Shown here one piece after another: positions 8,437-18,946 of a stretch of 37,275 bases of DNA. Both the position numbers and the translations under genes were made by a program. This DNA comes from Synechococcaceae bacterium WB8_1B_136 (GTDB lineage Bacteria > Cyanobacteriota > Cyanobacteriia > PCC-6307 > Cyanobiaceae): assembly GCA_010029175.1 (NCBI GenBank), contig RGNC01000002.1:1-37275 (forward strand), written 5' to 3'. Below the pieces are notes generated by a model that saw nothing but the letters and a program-made list of their open reading frames with translations, ran no database searches and was not told where the DNA came from. How positions within the stretch are numbered: position 1 is the first letter of the stretch; each line of letters starts with the position of its first letter.

Positions 8437-10260
8437 ATGCGCAGCCACGGATGCGGCGACCTGCGCCCCGATGCCACCGGCCAGGCCGTCGAACTGTGCG
8501 GCTGGGTGGACCGCAGCCGCGACCACGGCGGTGTGATCTTCATCGACCTGCGCGACCGCAGCGGCACGGTGCAGATCACCGTCGACCCCGACAACGGTGC
8601 GGAGATGTTCGCCACCGCCGAGCACCTGCGCAACGAGACGGTGGTCCAGGTGCAGGGCACCGTGCGGGAACGTCCCGCCGATGCCATCAACGACAAGCTG
8701 GCCACCGGCCGCATCGAGGTGCTGGCCAGCGCCATCACCGTGCTGAATGCCGTGAAGGGCAACCTGCCCTTCCCCGTGTCGGTGCACGACGAGGAGAACA
8801 CCCGCGAAGAGCTGCGGCTGCGCCACCGCTACCTCGACCTGCGCCGCGAGCGCATGAACGGCAACCTGCGGCTGCGGGCCCGCACCATTCAGGCCGCCCG
8901 CCGCTTCCTCGAAGAGCAGGGCTTCATCGAGGTGGAAACGCCGGTGCTCACCCGCTCCACCCCCGAAGGCGCCCGCGACTATCTGGTGCCGTCCAGGGTG
9001 TGCGGCGGTGAGTGGTTTGCATTGCCCCAGTCGCCCCAGCTGTTCAAGCAGCTGCTGATGGTGGGCGGCATCGAGCGCTACTACCAGGTGGCCCGCTGCT
9101 TCCGCGACGAAGACCTGCGGGCCGATCGCCAGCCGGAATTCACCCAGCTGGACATCGAGATGAGCTTCATGGACCAGGAGCAGATCCTGGAGCTCAACGA
9201 GGCCCTGATCGCCTCGATCTGGAAGGCGGTGAAAGGCGTGGAGCTGCCGCGTCCCTTCCCGCGCCTCACCTGGCACGACGCCATGGAGCGCTTCGGCACC
9301 GACCGCCCCGACACCCGCTACGGCCTGGAGCTCACCAACGTGAGCGACCTGGTGGCCGACATGGGCTTCAAGGTGTTCAGCGGGGCCGTGGCCAGCGGCG
9401 GCTCGGTGAAGTGCATCGCCGTGCCCGGCGGCAACGACGCCATCAGCAATGTGCGCATCAAACCGGGCGGCGATGTGTTCAGCGAGGCCCAGGCGGCCGG
9501 CGCCGGCGGCCTGGCCTTCATCCGCGTGCGCGAGGGCGGTGAGATCGACACGATCGGCGCCATCAAGGACAACCTGTCTGATGAGAAAAAAGCCGAGCTG
9601 CTGGCCCGCACCGCTGCCGAACCCGGCACCCTGCTGCTGTTCGGCGCCGGCGACACCGCCACGGTGAACAAGGCCCTCGATCGGGTGCGCCAGTTCCTGG
9701 CCCGCGAGCTGGGCCTGGTGAAACCCGACCGGGAGAACGACAGCTGGAACTTCCTCTGGGTGGTGGATTTCCCGATGTTCGAGTTCAACGCCGACGAGAA
9801 CCGCCTCGAGGCGCTGCATCACCCCTTCTGCGCCCCCAATGCCGAGGATCTGGGCAGCGACCCGGCCGCCTGGGCCGACACCCTGCCCACGGCCCGCGCT
9901 CAGGCCTACGACCTGGTGCTCAATGGCCTGGAACTGGGGGGAGGCTCGCTGCGCATCCACGATTCCTCCCTGCAGCGCCAGGTGCTGCAGACCATCGGCC
10001 TGCCCCTGGAGGAGGCCAACCAGCAGTTCGGCTTCCTGATGGACGCCCTCGACATGGGCGCCCCGCCCCACGGCGGCCTGGCCTTCGGCGTGGACCGGAT
10101 CGTGATGCTGCTGGCGGGCGAGGAGTCGATCCGCGACACGATCGCCTTCCCGAAAACCCAGCAGGCCCGCTGCCTGCTCACCGGCGCCCCCGGCGGAGTG
10201 GCCAGCAAGCAGCTCGACGAGCTGCACGTGGCCAGCACCTGGGTGGAGGAGGACGACTGA
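8437..10260 (+). CDS. aspS: Aspartyl-tRNA synthetase
   Basis: A class II aminoacyl-tRNA synthetase of 607 residues, the normal bacterial length. It has the N-terminal OB-fold anticodon domain ([24 protein letters not shown]), motif 1 ([27 protein letters not shown]), motif 2 with [21 protein letters not shown], the bacterial GAD insertion (about residues 300-420) and motif 3 ([14 protein letters not shown]). It charges tRNA-Asp; many cyanobacterial forms are non-discriminating and also charge tRNA-Asn when GatCAB is used, which cannot be decided here. A -10-like gacaat around 8406 is a weak promoter candidate. Confidence 0.97.
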   Translation: MRSHGCGDLRPDATGQAVELCGWVDRSRDHGGVIFIDLRDRSGTVQITVDPDNGAEMFATAEHLRNETVVQVQGTVRERPADAINDKLATGRIEVLASAITVLNAVKGNLPFPVSVHDEENTREELRLRHRYLDLRRERMNGNLRLRARTIQAARRFLEEQGFIEVETPVLTRSTPEGARDYLVPSRVCGGEWFALPQSPQLFKQLLMVGGIERYYQVARCFRDEDLRADRQPEFTQLDIEMSFMDQEQILELNEALIASIWKAVKGVELPRPFPRLTWHDAMERFGTDRPDTRYGLELTNVSDLVADMGFKVFSGAVASGGSVKCIAVPGGNDAISNVRIKPGGDVFSEAQAAGAGGLAFIRVREGGEIDTIGAIKDNLSDEKKAELLARTAAEPGTLLLFGAGDTATVNKALDRVRQFLARELGLVKPDRENDSWNFLWVVDFPMFEFNADENRLEALHHPFCAPNAEDLGSDPAAWADTLPTARAQAYDLVLNGLELGGGSLRIHDSSLQRQVLQTIGLPLEEANQQFGFLMDALDMGAPPHGGLAFGVDRIVMLLAGEESIRDTIAFPKTQQARCLLTGAPGGVASKQLDELHVASTWVEEDD

Positions 10261-10393
10261 GGCCGGCGCAGGGCCAGTTCACAGGCCACGGCCCGCGGCG
10301 GCACCAGAGCGCGAACCCGAACAGAAACGTTTGTTTTGGAGGCCTGAGCGCCCTCCCTGCTGACGCTGTGGGGGCCCCGCCCAGGATCCCTCC

Positions 10394-11521
10394 GTGTCCC
10401 CAGGTCGCAACCAACGGCGCGCCAGCACCGATCTGGTGCGGCTCTACCTGCAGGACATCGGGCGGGTTGAGCTGCTCAGCCATGAGGAGGAACTCACCCT
10501 GGCGCGGCTGGTGCAGCGGCGGGAGCTGCTGCTGCGGGAACGGCAGACCCTCGGCCAAGGCTGCTCAGAGCTGGGCCGGCTGATCGAGCTGGAGGACGGG
10601 CGCCAGCGCCTCGCCTCCCAACTGGGCCACTGGCCCACGGTGCAGCAATGGGCCGAACGCTGCAGCACCACGGTGCCCCAGCTGCGCGAGGCCATGCGCC
10701 TCGGCCACATGGCCTGGGCGCAGCGCATCGGTGTGAGCGTGGCCGAACTCAAGCAGGCGCTGCACCACGGCCGCCGCGCCCGCGACCGCATGATCCAGGC
10801 CAACCTGCGGCTGGTGGTGGCCGTGGCCAAGAAATACCAGCAGCGGGGGCTGGAGCTGCTGGACCTGGTGCAGGAGGGCACCCTCGGGCTGGAGCGGGCG
10901 GTGGAGAAGTACGACCCCACCCGCGGTTTTCGCTTCAGCACCTATGCCTACTGGTGGATTCGCCAGGGCATCACCCGCGCCATCGCCACCCAGAGCCGCA
11001 CGATCCGCCTGCCGGTGCATGTCACGGAAAAGCTGAACCGGATCAAGCGAGCCCAGCGCCAGATCGCCAGTGAGCACGGCCGTATCGCCTCAGTGGCGGA
11101 TCTGGCCCAGGAACTTGGCCTCAGTGAAGACGTGGTGCGGCTCACCCTGATGCGGGTGCCCCGCTCAGTGTCGCTCGACACGAAGGTGGGCCGCGAGCAG
11201 GACACGGATCTGGGCGATCTGCTGGAGGACGGCCACGCCACCCCCGAGCAACAGCTCACCCGCGATGAACTCCATGCCGATCTGGAGGCCCTGCTGGAGG
11301 AACTCAGCAGCCGTGAGGCCGAGGTGATTCGCCTGCGCTACGGCCTGGAGGACGACACCCCTCAGACCCTCTCTCAGATCGGAGAGGGTCTGCAGCTCTC
11401 GCGCGAACGGGTGCGCCAGATCGAATCACGGGCCCTGCTCAAGCTGCGCCAACCCCAGCGCCGCTGCCGGGTGCACGACTACCTCCATCAACTGGATGCC
11501 GATCAGCCGCGCGGCTTCTGA
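10394..11521 (+). CDS. Group 2 sigma-70 factor (RpoD-like)
   Basis: A 375-residue primary-like sigma factor without the long N-terminal region 1.1. Region 1.2 is STDLVRLYLQDIGRVELLSH. Region 2 runs from RDRMIQANLRLVVAVAKKYQ through LDLVQEGTLGLERAVEKYD to FRFSTYAYWWIRQGITRAI, the core-binding and -10 recognition helices. Region 3 starts at IRLPVHVTEKLNRI, and region 4 ends in SQIGEGLQLSRERVRQIESR, the -35 helix-turn-helix. Group 2 factors in cyanobacteria adjust transcription to light, nutrient and stress state. The specific member cannot be assigned. The start is GTG 10394. It follows aspS after 133 bp and precedes dps after 85 bp. Confidence 0.93.
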   Translation: MSPGRNQRRASTDLVRLYLQDIGRVELLSHEEELTLARLVQRRELLLRERQTLGQGCSELGRLIELEDGRQRLASQLGHWPTVQQWAERCSTTVPQLREAMRLGHMAWAQRIGVSVAELKQALHHGRRARDRMIQANLRLVVAVAKKYQQRGLELLDLVQEGTLGLERAVEKYDPTRGFRFSTYAYWWIRQGITRAIATQSRTIRLPVHVTEKLNRIKRAQRQIASEHGRIASVADLAQELGLSEDVVRLTLMRVPRSVSLDTKVGREQDTDLGDLLEDGHATPEQQLTRDELHADLEALLEELSSREAEVIRLRYGLEDDTPQTLSQIGEGLQLSRERVRQIESRALLKLRQPQRRCRVHDYLHQLDADQPRGF

Positions 11522-11606
11522 CGATCTCCTACATCCGGCTTTGGTGCGCGGCGGCCATCGCTAGAACCGGAGCACTCGCCTGCGCCCCGCCAGCCAGCCT
11601 TCGGCC

Positions 11607-12107
11607 ATGACCTTCTCCTCCAGCGGCCCCAGCGCCCCACCGATCGACATCGGCATCCCCGCAGAGCAGCGCCAGCGCATCGCCGAGGGCCTGGGCCGGC
11701 TGCTGGCCGATTCCTATGTGCTGTACGGCAAGACCCACGGCTTCCACTGGAACGTGACCGGACCGATGTTCAACACGCTCCACCTGATGTTCATGGATCA
11801 GTATTCGGAGCTTTGGACCTCCCTGGACGTGATCGCCGAGCGCATCCGGGCCCTGAGCTGCCCGGCCCCCTTCGGTGGCAGCAGCTTCGCGGCCCTGGCC
11901 TCGATTCCCGAAACCCAGGGGGTGCCTCCAGCCCTGGAGATGGTGAAGGAGCTGGTGATGGGCCATGAGGCGGTGGCCCGCACCGCCCGGCAGGTGTTCG
12001 AGCTGGCCGATGCCACCAACGACCAGCCCACCGCCGACCTGCTCACCCAGCGGTTGCAGGTGCACGAGAAAACCGCCTGGATGCTGAGGAGCTTGCTGGA
12101 GGGCTGA
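11607..12107 (+). CDS. dps: Dps family DNA-protection / ferritin-like protein
   Basis: This 166-residue protein belongs to the ferritin-like Dps family, dodecamers that oxidise and store iron and protect DNA. The inter-subunit ferroxidase residues are visible in THGFHWNVTGPMFNTLH, followed by FMDQYSELWTSLDVIAERI. The C-terminal helix (TADLLTQRLQVHEKTAWMLRSLL) is also family-like. The short N-terminal tail lacks a lysine cluster, so non-specific DNA binding through the tail is not obvious. ATG 11607 is used. A hairpin 18 bases past the stop is a possible terminator. Confidence 0.92.
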   Translation: MTFSSSGPSAPPIDIGIPAEQRQRIAEGLGRLLADSYVLYGKTHGFHWNVTGPMFNTLHLMFMDQYSELWTSLDVIAERIRALSCPAPFGGSSFAALASIPETQGVPPALEMVKELVMGHEAVARTARQVFELADATNDQPTADLLTQRLQVHEKTAWMLRSLLEG

Positions 12108-12124
12108 GTCGGGCACCGGCCTGC

Positions 12125-12158
12125 GGCGGGCGCCAGCCCGGTGGGCTGGAATCCCGCC
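12125..12158 (+). terminator. Nested hairpin after dps
   Basis: An outer stem ggcggg/cccgcc (12125-12130 with 12153-12158) encloses a 7-bp stem ccagccc/gggctgg (12133-12139 with 12143-12149) with a 3-nt loop. It lies 18 bases after the dps stop. There is no T run, so it may act as a factor-assisted terminator or an mRNA 3'-end stabiliser. Confidence 0.45.
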
Positions 12159-12236
12159 TTCGGCTCGGCGCCCGGCTCACCCTCCAGCGGCCGATGGGCG
12201 GGTGGTGGCGCAAGAACCCTCTCCCCACGCCCGCCC

Positions 12237-12310
12237 GCTTTGGGGCTGCTGCAGAGGCGGCTATCGCCCGCCCTGCGGGCGCCGAGCCGCCGAGTCAGCA
12301 GCCCCAAAGC
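12237..12310 (+). promoter_or_regulatory. Three-tier hairpin in the 5' region of pyrG
   Basis: A perfect 15-bp outer stem (gctttggggctgctg at 12237-12251 with 12296-12310) encloses a 7-bp stem (ggcggct 12256-12262 with agccgcc 12285-12291). This in turn encloses a 6-bp stem (gcccgc 12266-12271 with gcgggc 12275-12280) with loop cct. A smaller hairpin acccc/ggggt follows at 12313-12328, then a -10-like taaatt near 12332, 26 bp before the pyrG start. It could be a dps terminator, a pyrG leader attenuator, or a structured RNA. The pairing is direct observation; the role is inference. Confidence 0.5.
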
Positions 12311-12351
12311 AAACCCCTCGATGGGGGTCGGTAAATTGAAGGGTCGCCTGA

Positions 12352-13953
<1,602 letters not shown>

Positions 13954-13977
13954 AACGCCAGCCTCAATCGACGGAGA

Positions 13978-15141
13978 TCAGAGCTTCCGCAATGCCTCGG
14001 CCTTGTCCTGGAAGCCACCCAACAGGAGCTGAAGGTAACTCACCTTGCGCAACTTGATGTTGGCCGTCAGCGACATTCCCACTTGAAGCGGCAACACTTG
14101 ACCGCTCTTCAGGTGGAACTGCTGGGAATTGAGGCGCACCGTGGCCGGGAAACGGTAGGTTTGCTTGAGCTGATCAGGCGGCAGAGCATCGGATCCCACG
14201 CTGCTGAGGGTTCCCTGCAGAACGCCGAAATCAGTAGAGGGGAATGAATCGATGGAGATTTCCGCTGGCCGGCCAACGCGCACAAAACCAATATCGGAGC
14301 TGTCGATTTCCACCTTGGCCTGCAAAGCAGAGAACGGCACGATCTTCATTACCGGCTCACTGCCCTGAGCCACAAAGCCAGGACCAGTGGGCTTGAGGTC
14401 AAACACCACTCCGTCCACAGGGGAACGCACATCCTGATATCGGATGTTCACTGACAGCTCTGTGAGCTTACTGCGCAGATCCGCAAGCTCTCCCATGATT
14501 TGCTGAACAGCCTGCTCAAGAATTGCCGTCTGCCGCAGCCTATCTACACGCAACTTCTCGATCTCGCCCTCCACCTCTCTCACTTTATTGCGCTGCTGAA
14601 GATACTGAAGCTCCGCCGAAGCACCTTCCCGCTTCAAGGCTTCCAAGCGATTGAGGATTTCCTTCTCCAGCTGAAGATTGCGACCCAGCACAGCCTCCTC
14701 AGTGTCGTTGAGATTCTGGTAGCGGCGCAACTCCACCTCCTTGAGCCTCAGCTGCTGCTCCTTGGCGGCGATCGACTGACGGATGCTGCCCTGCCGATCG
14801 AGGGTGGTTTCGTTGTCCAACCGCAGTAGCACCTGCCCCCGGGAAACCCGTTGGCCATCTTTGACCAACATCTGTTGGAGCACACCACCCACCGGCATCT
14901 GCACGGTTTTCACATCGCCAACCGGCTCGAGTTTGCCAGGTGCCACCACGACTTCATCCGTCTTGGCCAGGGCAAGCCACGCAATCGCCGCTCCAGTGGT
15001 GCCCACCAAGGTCCAGATGATCGTACGCACCAGAAAGCGAGACTGCTGCAGCCCCATTTCCTCACGATTGGCCTGAAAGCGACGTTCAATCGCATTCTGG
15101 GCTGAACGCATCAAAGCGCCGGGTTTGCTGGAACGGGTCAT
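13978..15141 (-). CDS. HlyD-family periplasmic adaptor of an ABC exporter
   Basis: The 387-residue membrane fusion protein would bridge the ABC exporter to an outer-membrane channel. After a cytoplasmic N-terminus there is one membrane segment (FLVRTIIWTLVGTTGAAIAWLAL, about residues 36-58) and a first half-lipoyl domain (VVAPGKLEPVGDVKTVQMPVGG). A long coiled-coil hairpin rich in Gln/Glu/Leu (about 115-235) leads to a second half-lipoyl (DVRSPVDGVVFDLKPTGPG) and a beta-barrel region. This is the HlyD/EmrA layout for type I secretion. Its ATG overlaps the stop of the ABC gene by one base, so the two are coupled. No TolC-like gene is in the window. Confidence 0.92.
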   Translation of the reverse strand: MTRSSKPGALMRSAQNAIERRFQANREEMGLQQSRFLVRTIIWTLVGTTGAAIAWLALAKTDEVVVAPGKLEPVGDVKTVQMPVGGVLQQMLVKDGQRVSRGQVLLRLDNETTLDRQGSIRQSIAAKEQQLRLKEVELRRYQNLNDTEEAVLGRNLQLEKEILNRLEALKREGASAELQYLQQRNKVREVEGEIEKLRVDRLRQTAILEQAVQQIMGELADLRSKLTELSVNIRYQDVRSPVDGVVFDLKPTGPGFVAQGSEPVMKIVPFSALQAKVEIDSSDIGFVRVGRPAEISIDSFPSTDFGVLQGTLSSVGSDALPPDQLKQTYRFPATVRLNSQQFHLKSGQVLPLQVGMSLTANIKLRKVSYLQLLLGGFQDKAEALRKL

Positions 15142-18092
15142 CAGACAGCCTCCTGCTGGCGATAGAGCGCGAAGTAGCGGCCACGCCGCTCAATCAGTTC
15201 ATCGTGGGTGCCAACCTCTGCGATGGCACCGTCGTGCAGCATCACGATCTGATCAGCCCTGCGGATGGTGGACAGGCGATGGGTGATGAAGAACACCGTG
15301 CAATGCTGCAGGTTGTCGAGCAAGTTGTCGCACACCCGTCGTTCGGTGTCGTAATCAAGGGCGCTCGTTGCCTCATCGAGCACCAACAAACGAGGCTTGG
15401 ACAGCAGAGTACGTGCCAGAGCCAAGCGTTGTCGCTGCCCCCCGGAGAGGTTGGCGCCCCTCTCACCCACGTTGGCGCTGTAGCCACCGGGCAGATCCAT
15501 GATGAAATCATGAGCACAGGCGAGACGAGCGGCTTCAACGATGGCGTCGCTGGTGGCGTCGGGATCTGTGAGGGCAATATTTTCGGCCACAGACCCTGTG
15601 AACAAGAGGGGCTCCTGGGGAACGATCCCGATCTGACGCCGCAGGGAGTAAAGCTCGACTTTGTCGATGTCATAGCCATCGACGAACACGCGGCCACTGT
15701 TGGGCGAATAGAGGCGAGAGAGCATTTTGGTTAGCGTGCTCTTGCCACTGCCACTCTGGCCCACCACCCCAACAAACGTTCCCGCCGCGATGGTGAGATT
15801 GATGTGGTTCAGAACCAGGGGCGAATTAGGCGCGAAGGAGAAGCAAAGGTCGTCAAAGCGCACTTCCCCATCAATGGGAGGAAGGGGAATTTTGCCCTTA
15901 TCCGCCTCGTCGGATTCTTCGGGTGTGTCCACCACATCCGCCAAGCGCTCAAACGACACCTTCAACTCCTGGATGTTCTGCCAGATCGAGGAGAGACGCA
16001 GCAACGGCTGGGTGACATAGCCGGAGAGAATGCGGAAGGCAATCAACTGACCCAGACTCATTTCACCCTTCAGCACAAGGGTGGCTCCCACCCAGAGCAC
16101 CAGCAGCTGTGACAGCTTCTGGAGTACCTGGGATGTTTCCGTTAGGGCGGTGCCAGTGATGGTCTTCTCAAAGGCCCTGGCGATGTATTTGCTATAGAGG
16201 CTCTGCCATTTCCACCGGCTGATCATCTCCACGTTCTGGGCTTTCACGGTCTGGATGCCGGTGAGCACCTCCACCAGATGGCTCTGGGTGCGGGCATTTT
16301 CCTGGGCCGTATCGCGATACTGGCGACGGAACAGCGGTGCCCCAACCACCGTCAGGCCGATCTGAATCGGCAGCACACACAGGGCGATCAGCGTGAGCAG
16401 CCAGCTGTAGATCACCATCACCACGATGTAGATCACCGAGAAGGCGGTGTCCAGCAGGGTGGTGAGAGCTTGACCCGTGAGGAAATTGCGGATCTTCTCC
16501 AGCTCGGCGATGCGGGTTCCCAACTCCCCCACCGGACGGCGATCGAAGTAGTTCAGCGGCAGGCGCAACAGATGATCGATCACCTCCGATCCAAGGCGCA
16601 AATCAATGCGGTTGGTGGTTTCCGTAAACAGGAAGGTTCTCAGGGCACCGATCAAGCCTTCCAGCATGGTGACCACCACCAGGGCAATGCCCAGCACCTG
16701 GAGCGTATCCAGACTGCGCTGACTGATCACCTTATCGATGATCACCTGAATCAGCAGAGGATTGGCCAAGCTGAACAGCTGAACCACAAACGAGGCCAGC
16801 AGCACCTGAAACAGGATGCCGCGATAGCGACGCAGGGCCGGCCAGAACCAGCTGAAACCAAAACGCTCTTCAGGACTGCCGCTGCGACGCTCCAACAGCA
16901 GCAGCTCGATGCCATCGGGGAAGACCTCGGGCAAGTCTTCGGGGGGAACCACCACCAGGCCATCCCGCGGCGAAGCCACATGCAGACCGCGGGCATTGGC
17001 GGCCTTCACCAGGGCAAAGCCCTCCTTCCAGGGGATGAGCGCCGGTGTCTGGAGGCGGGTGCCCTGACTGGCCTGGACGCGCACGCCACTCACGTGCAGA
17101 CCCATCATCGCGGCGATGTTGCCGCAGAGCTGGAGATCGGGAGCCTGGCCGCGGCGCAAGGCATCGCGCAGGATCTTCTCAATCGCGTCGCGACGGAAGG
17201 GCAACTGCAATTCCGCCGCCAGCATCTGGAAGCAGGCCAGGGTTTCCTCCAGTGGCCCCTCACCGCGCAGCAGCCGGAACGGCACCTGATCGCGCTGACC
17301 GAGATCCAGGCCCGAGGCCAGGGGTGTGCCGCCTGAGGCACTCACAAGATCGCCCCCGATGGCAATGTCAGCGGAAGCTTGCGTCTGCTCGCCGGGCCGA
17401 GACGGACCTTCAAGCGAGGCCAGCCATTCAGCGCCAACGGCAATCAGACGCGGAGGGAGCGGTGGATTGGCTTGCGGCAAACCGGCAGCGGGATTCAGGC
17501 GCGAGCCGATTGGATGCTGGGGCAGGTTGTGACTGGCAGCCAGCAGCACCAGATCCGCCGGGAGCTGAGCCAGCACCTCGGCCTTGGGTTGAATCAGACG
17601 GGCCGAGGCGCGAGCAGCGCTGAACTGCTCCAGCAGGCTGACCCCCTGGCGAGGGTGTGCAGCGAGCAACACCTCCACCAAGGCCACAAGCTCGGCGCTG
17701 AACAGGTGGCTGGCGCACCACTGGGCAAAGCCGGGCTCCGAGGCCAAGAACCGCACCACCAGCGCATCGGGGATGGCCCATGCCCGCACGATCCCCGAGG
17801 CGCTGGCGTCTTCACAGGGTTTGGCTCGCAGCAAGGAGGCCAGACCCACGAACGCGCCAGAGCCGAGCTTCTCCACCGTGAACAGCCGGCCGTGGTCACG
17901 GCTGAGCAGTCGAACCTGGCCCTCGGACAGCAGCAGCACTTCGCTGGGAATCAGGTCAGGCTGGCTGAGGGACTGACCGGTGGAGAACTGGCGCAGCTGC
18001 GCGCTGGACTCCAGCTCTGCGCGTGCCTGGCCGCTGAGGGAGGCGAAAGCTGGATGGGCCTGCAGCAGGTTGGGAGAAGGGGACAGGGTCAT
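15141..18092 (-). CDS. ABC exporter with cyclic-nucleotide-binding and degenerate C39-like domains
   Basis: A 983-residue exporter. Residues about 10-145 form a Crp-like domain (LLLSEGQVRLLSRDHGRLF...GSGAFVGLASLL). Residues about 275-400 resemble a C39 peptidase fold, but the Gln/Asp-Cys-Gly active site is absent (LACFQMLAAEL) and the catalytic His is Gly (EGFALVKA), so it should not cut a leader peptide. A six-helix membrane domain (about 410-700) and an ATPase follow: Walker A GQSGSGKST, signature LSGGQRQR, Walker B LLVLDEATSALD, H-loop ITHRLS. This is the layout of type I secretion ATPases for uncleaved substrates. ATG 18092 overlaps the parvulin stop. The substrate is unknown. Confidence 0.9.
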   Translation of the reverse strand: MTLSPSPNLLQAHPAFASLSGQARAELESSAQLRQFSTGQSLSQPDLIPSEVLLLSEGQVRLLSRDHGRLFTVEKLGSGAFVGLASLLRAKPCEDASASGIVRAWAIPDALVVRFLASEPGFAQWCASHLFSAELVALVEVLLAAHPRQGVSLLEQFSAARASARLIQPKAEVLAQLPADLVLLAASHNLPQHPIGSRLNPAAGLPQANPPLPPRLIAVGAEWLASLEGPSRPGEQTQASADIAIGGDLVSASGGTPLASGLDLGQRDQVPFRLLRGEGPLEETLACFQMLAAELQLPFRRDAIEKILRDALRRGQAPDLQLCGNIAAMMGLHVSGVRVQASQGTRLQTPALIPWKEGFALVKAANARGLHVASPRDGLVVVPPEDLPEVFPDGIELLLLERRSGSPEERFGFSWFWPALRRYRGILFQVLLASFVVQLFSLANPLLIQVIIDKVISQRSLDTLQVLGIALVVVTMLEGLIGALRTFLFTETTNRIDLRLGSEVIDHLLRLPLNYFDRRPVGELGTRIAELEKIRNFLTGQALTTLLDTAFSVIYIVVMVIYSWLLTLIALCVLPIQIGLTVVGAPLFRRQYRDTAQENARTQSHLVEVLTGIQTVKAQNVEMISRWKWQSLYSKYIARAFEKTITGTALTETSQVLQKLSQLLVLWVGATLVLKGEMSLGQLIAFRILSGYVTQPLLRLSSIWQNIQELKVSFERLADVVDTPEESDEADKGKIPLPPIDGEVRFDDLCFSFAPNSPLVLNHINLTIAAGTFVGVVGQSGSGKSTLTKMLSRLYSPNSGRVFVDGYDIDKVELYSLRRQIGIVPQEPLLFTGSVAENIALTDPDATSDAIVEAARLACAHDFIMDLPGGYSANVGERGANLSGGQRQRLALARTLLSKPRLLVLDEATSALDYDTERRVCDNLLDNLQHCTVFFITHRLSTIRRADQIVMLHDGAIAEVGTHDELIERRGRYFALYRQQEAV

Positions 18093-18907
18093 CGTGGCTG
18101 GGCAGCAGACACCGGGGACAGCAGCAGCGGACGCAGTTGTTGCAGGCGGGCCTCGACGGCCTGCTCGAGCCACTGCTCGAACAACTCCTGGCTCATCTGG
18201 AGCGCCATGGGCTCGTCAAAGCTGGCGGGGGTGAGAGATTCCAGCCGGAACACCAGCCACCACCGCTCAATCTGGAAAGGCTCCTGCACCACTCCCGCCG
18301 GAGCCGTGCGGAGGCGCTCCACCAGCTGGGGATGGGCCTGGGTCAGCGGTACGGGGCCAACGATGCCACGGGTGGCACGTTCGGGACCTTCCGCGTAATT
18401 GGCAGCCAGGTCGGCGAAGTTGGCCTCACCCTCCTGAAGCTGAAGATAGAGCTCGCGGGCCAGGCCCTCATCCTCCAGGCGCAACAGGCTGTACACCACC
18501 CGATCCAGCTGATGCTTGCGCTCCAGGAAGCGGGCTTCGGCCTTGGGCCGGTAGAGCCGCTCGCAATGGCGGTGGATGCGCAGGGGCAACTCCACCTGAA
18601 CGGCGAGGGCCTCGGGGGTGAACAGGTTGGCCACACGGAACCGCTCCAGGGCTTCGCCATCCGGGAGACGCCGCTCCTGGGCGAAACTCACCACGGCCTG
18701 GCGTCGCTCCTCCTCACTGAGGTCTTCTTGGGCCACGGACTCCTGCAGCAGCTGCTGACGGAGGTAGGGCCGCAGCAAACCACACCGGGCCAAGGCTGCC
18801 AGGGCATCCTGCTGAAGATCGAAGCGGGGTGAGGGGGCGAGAGAGCCGTTGGACCATTCACCTTGGGGCGACGGACTGGACAAAACTGGCGCTCTCAACG
18901 GGGCCAT
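18089..18907 (-). CDS. Parvulin-like (PpiC/SurA-type) protein of the export operon
   Basis: A 272-residue protein with a helical N-terminal region (SEEERRQAVVSFAQERRL, FTPEALAVQVELPLRIHRHC) and a parvulin-like domain near residues 150-235. There, RKHQLDRVVYSLLRLEDEGL, LQEGEANFADLAANYAEGPE and TRGIVGPVPLTQAHPQLVER follow the family order, and a WWLVFRLES strand closes it. No signal peptide or membrane segment is seen, so it probably acts in the cytoplasm, perhaps keeping the exported protein unfolded; that is inference. ATG 18907 is chosen because the frame upstream is shadow sequence over queE. Its stop overlaps the start of the ABC exporter. It is divergent from queE, 39 bp apart. Confidence 0.75.
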   Translation of the reverse strand: MAPLRAPVLSSPSPQGEWSNGSLAPSPRFDLQQDALAALARCGLLRPYLRQQLLQESVAQEDLSEEERRQAVVSFAQERRLPDGEALERFRVANLFTPEALAVQVELPLRIHRHCERLYRPKAEARFLERKHQLDRVVYSLLRLEDEGLARELYLQLQEGEANFADLAANYAEGPERATRGIVGPVPLTQAHPQLVERLRTAPAGVVQEPFQIERWWLVFRLESLTPASFDEPMALQMSQELFEQWLEQAVEARLQQLRPLLLSPVSAAQPR

Positions 18908-18946
18908 GGTGCCATGCCCGGGCGGATCGCCCAATACCTTGATGGG

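Noticed and set aside
8317-10227. 636-residue open frame opposite aspS
   Set aside because: Histidine/glutamine/glycine-rich shadow of aspS codons, no recognisable domain.
15141-18092. Bacteriocin-type exporter that cleaves a double-glycine leader
   Set aside because: The C39-like domain lacks the catalytic Cys context and the His (EGFALVKA), and no small leader-peptide gene is adjacent.
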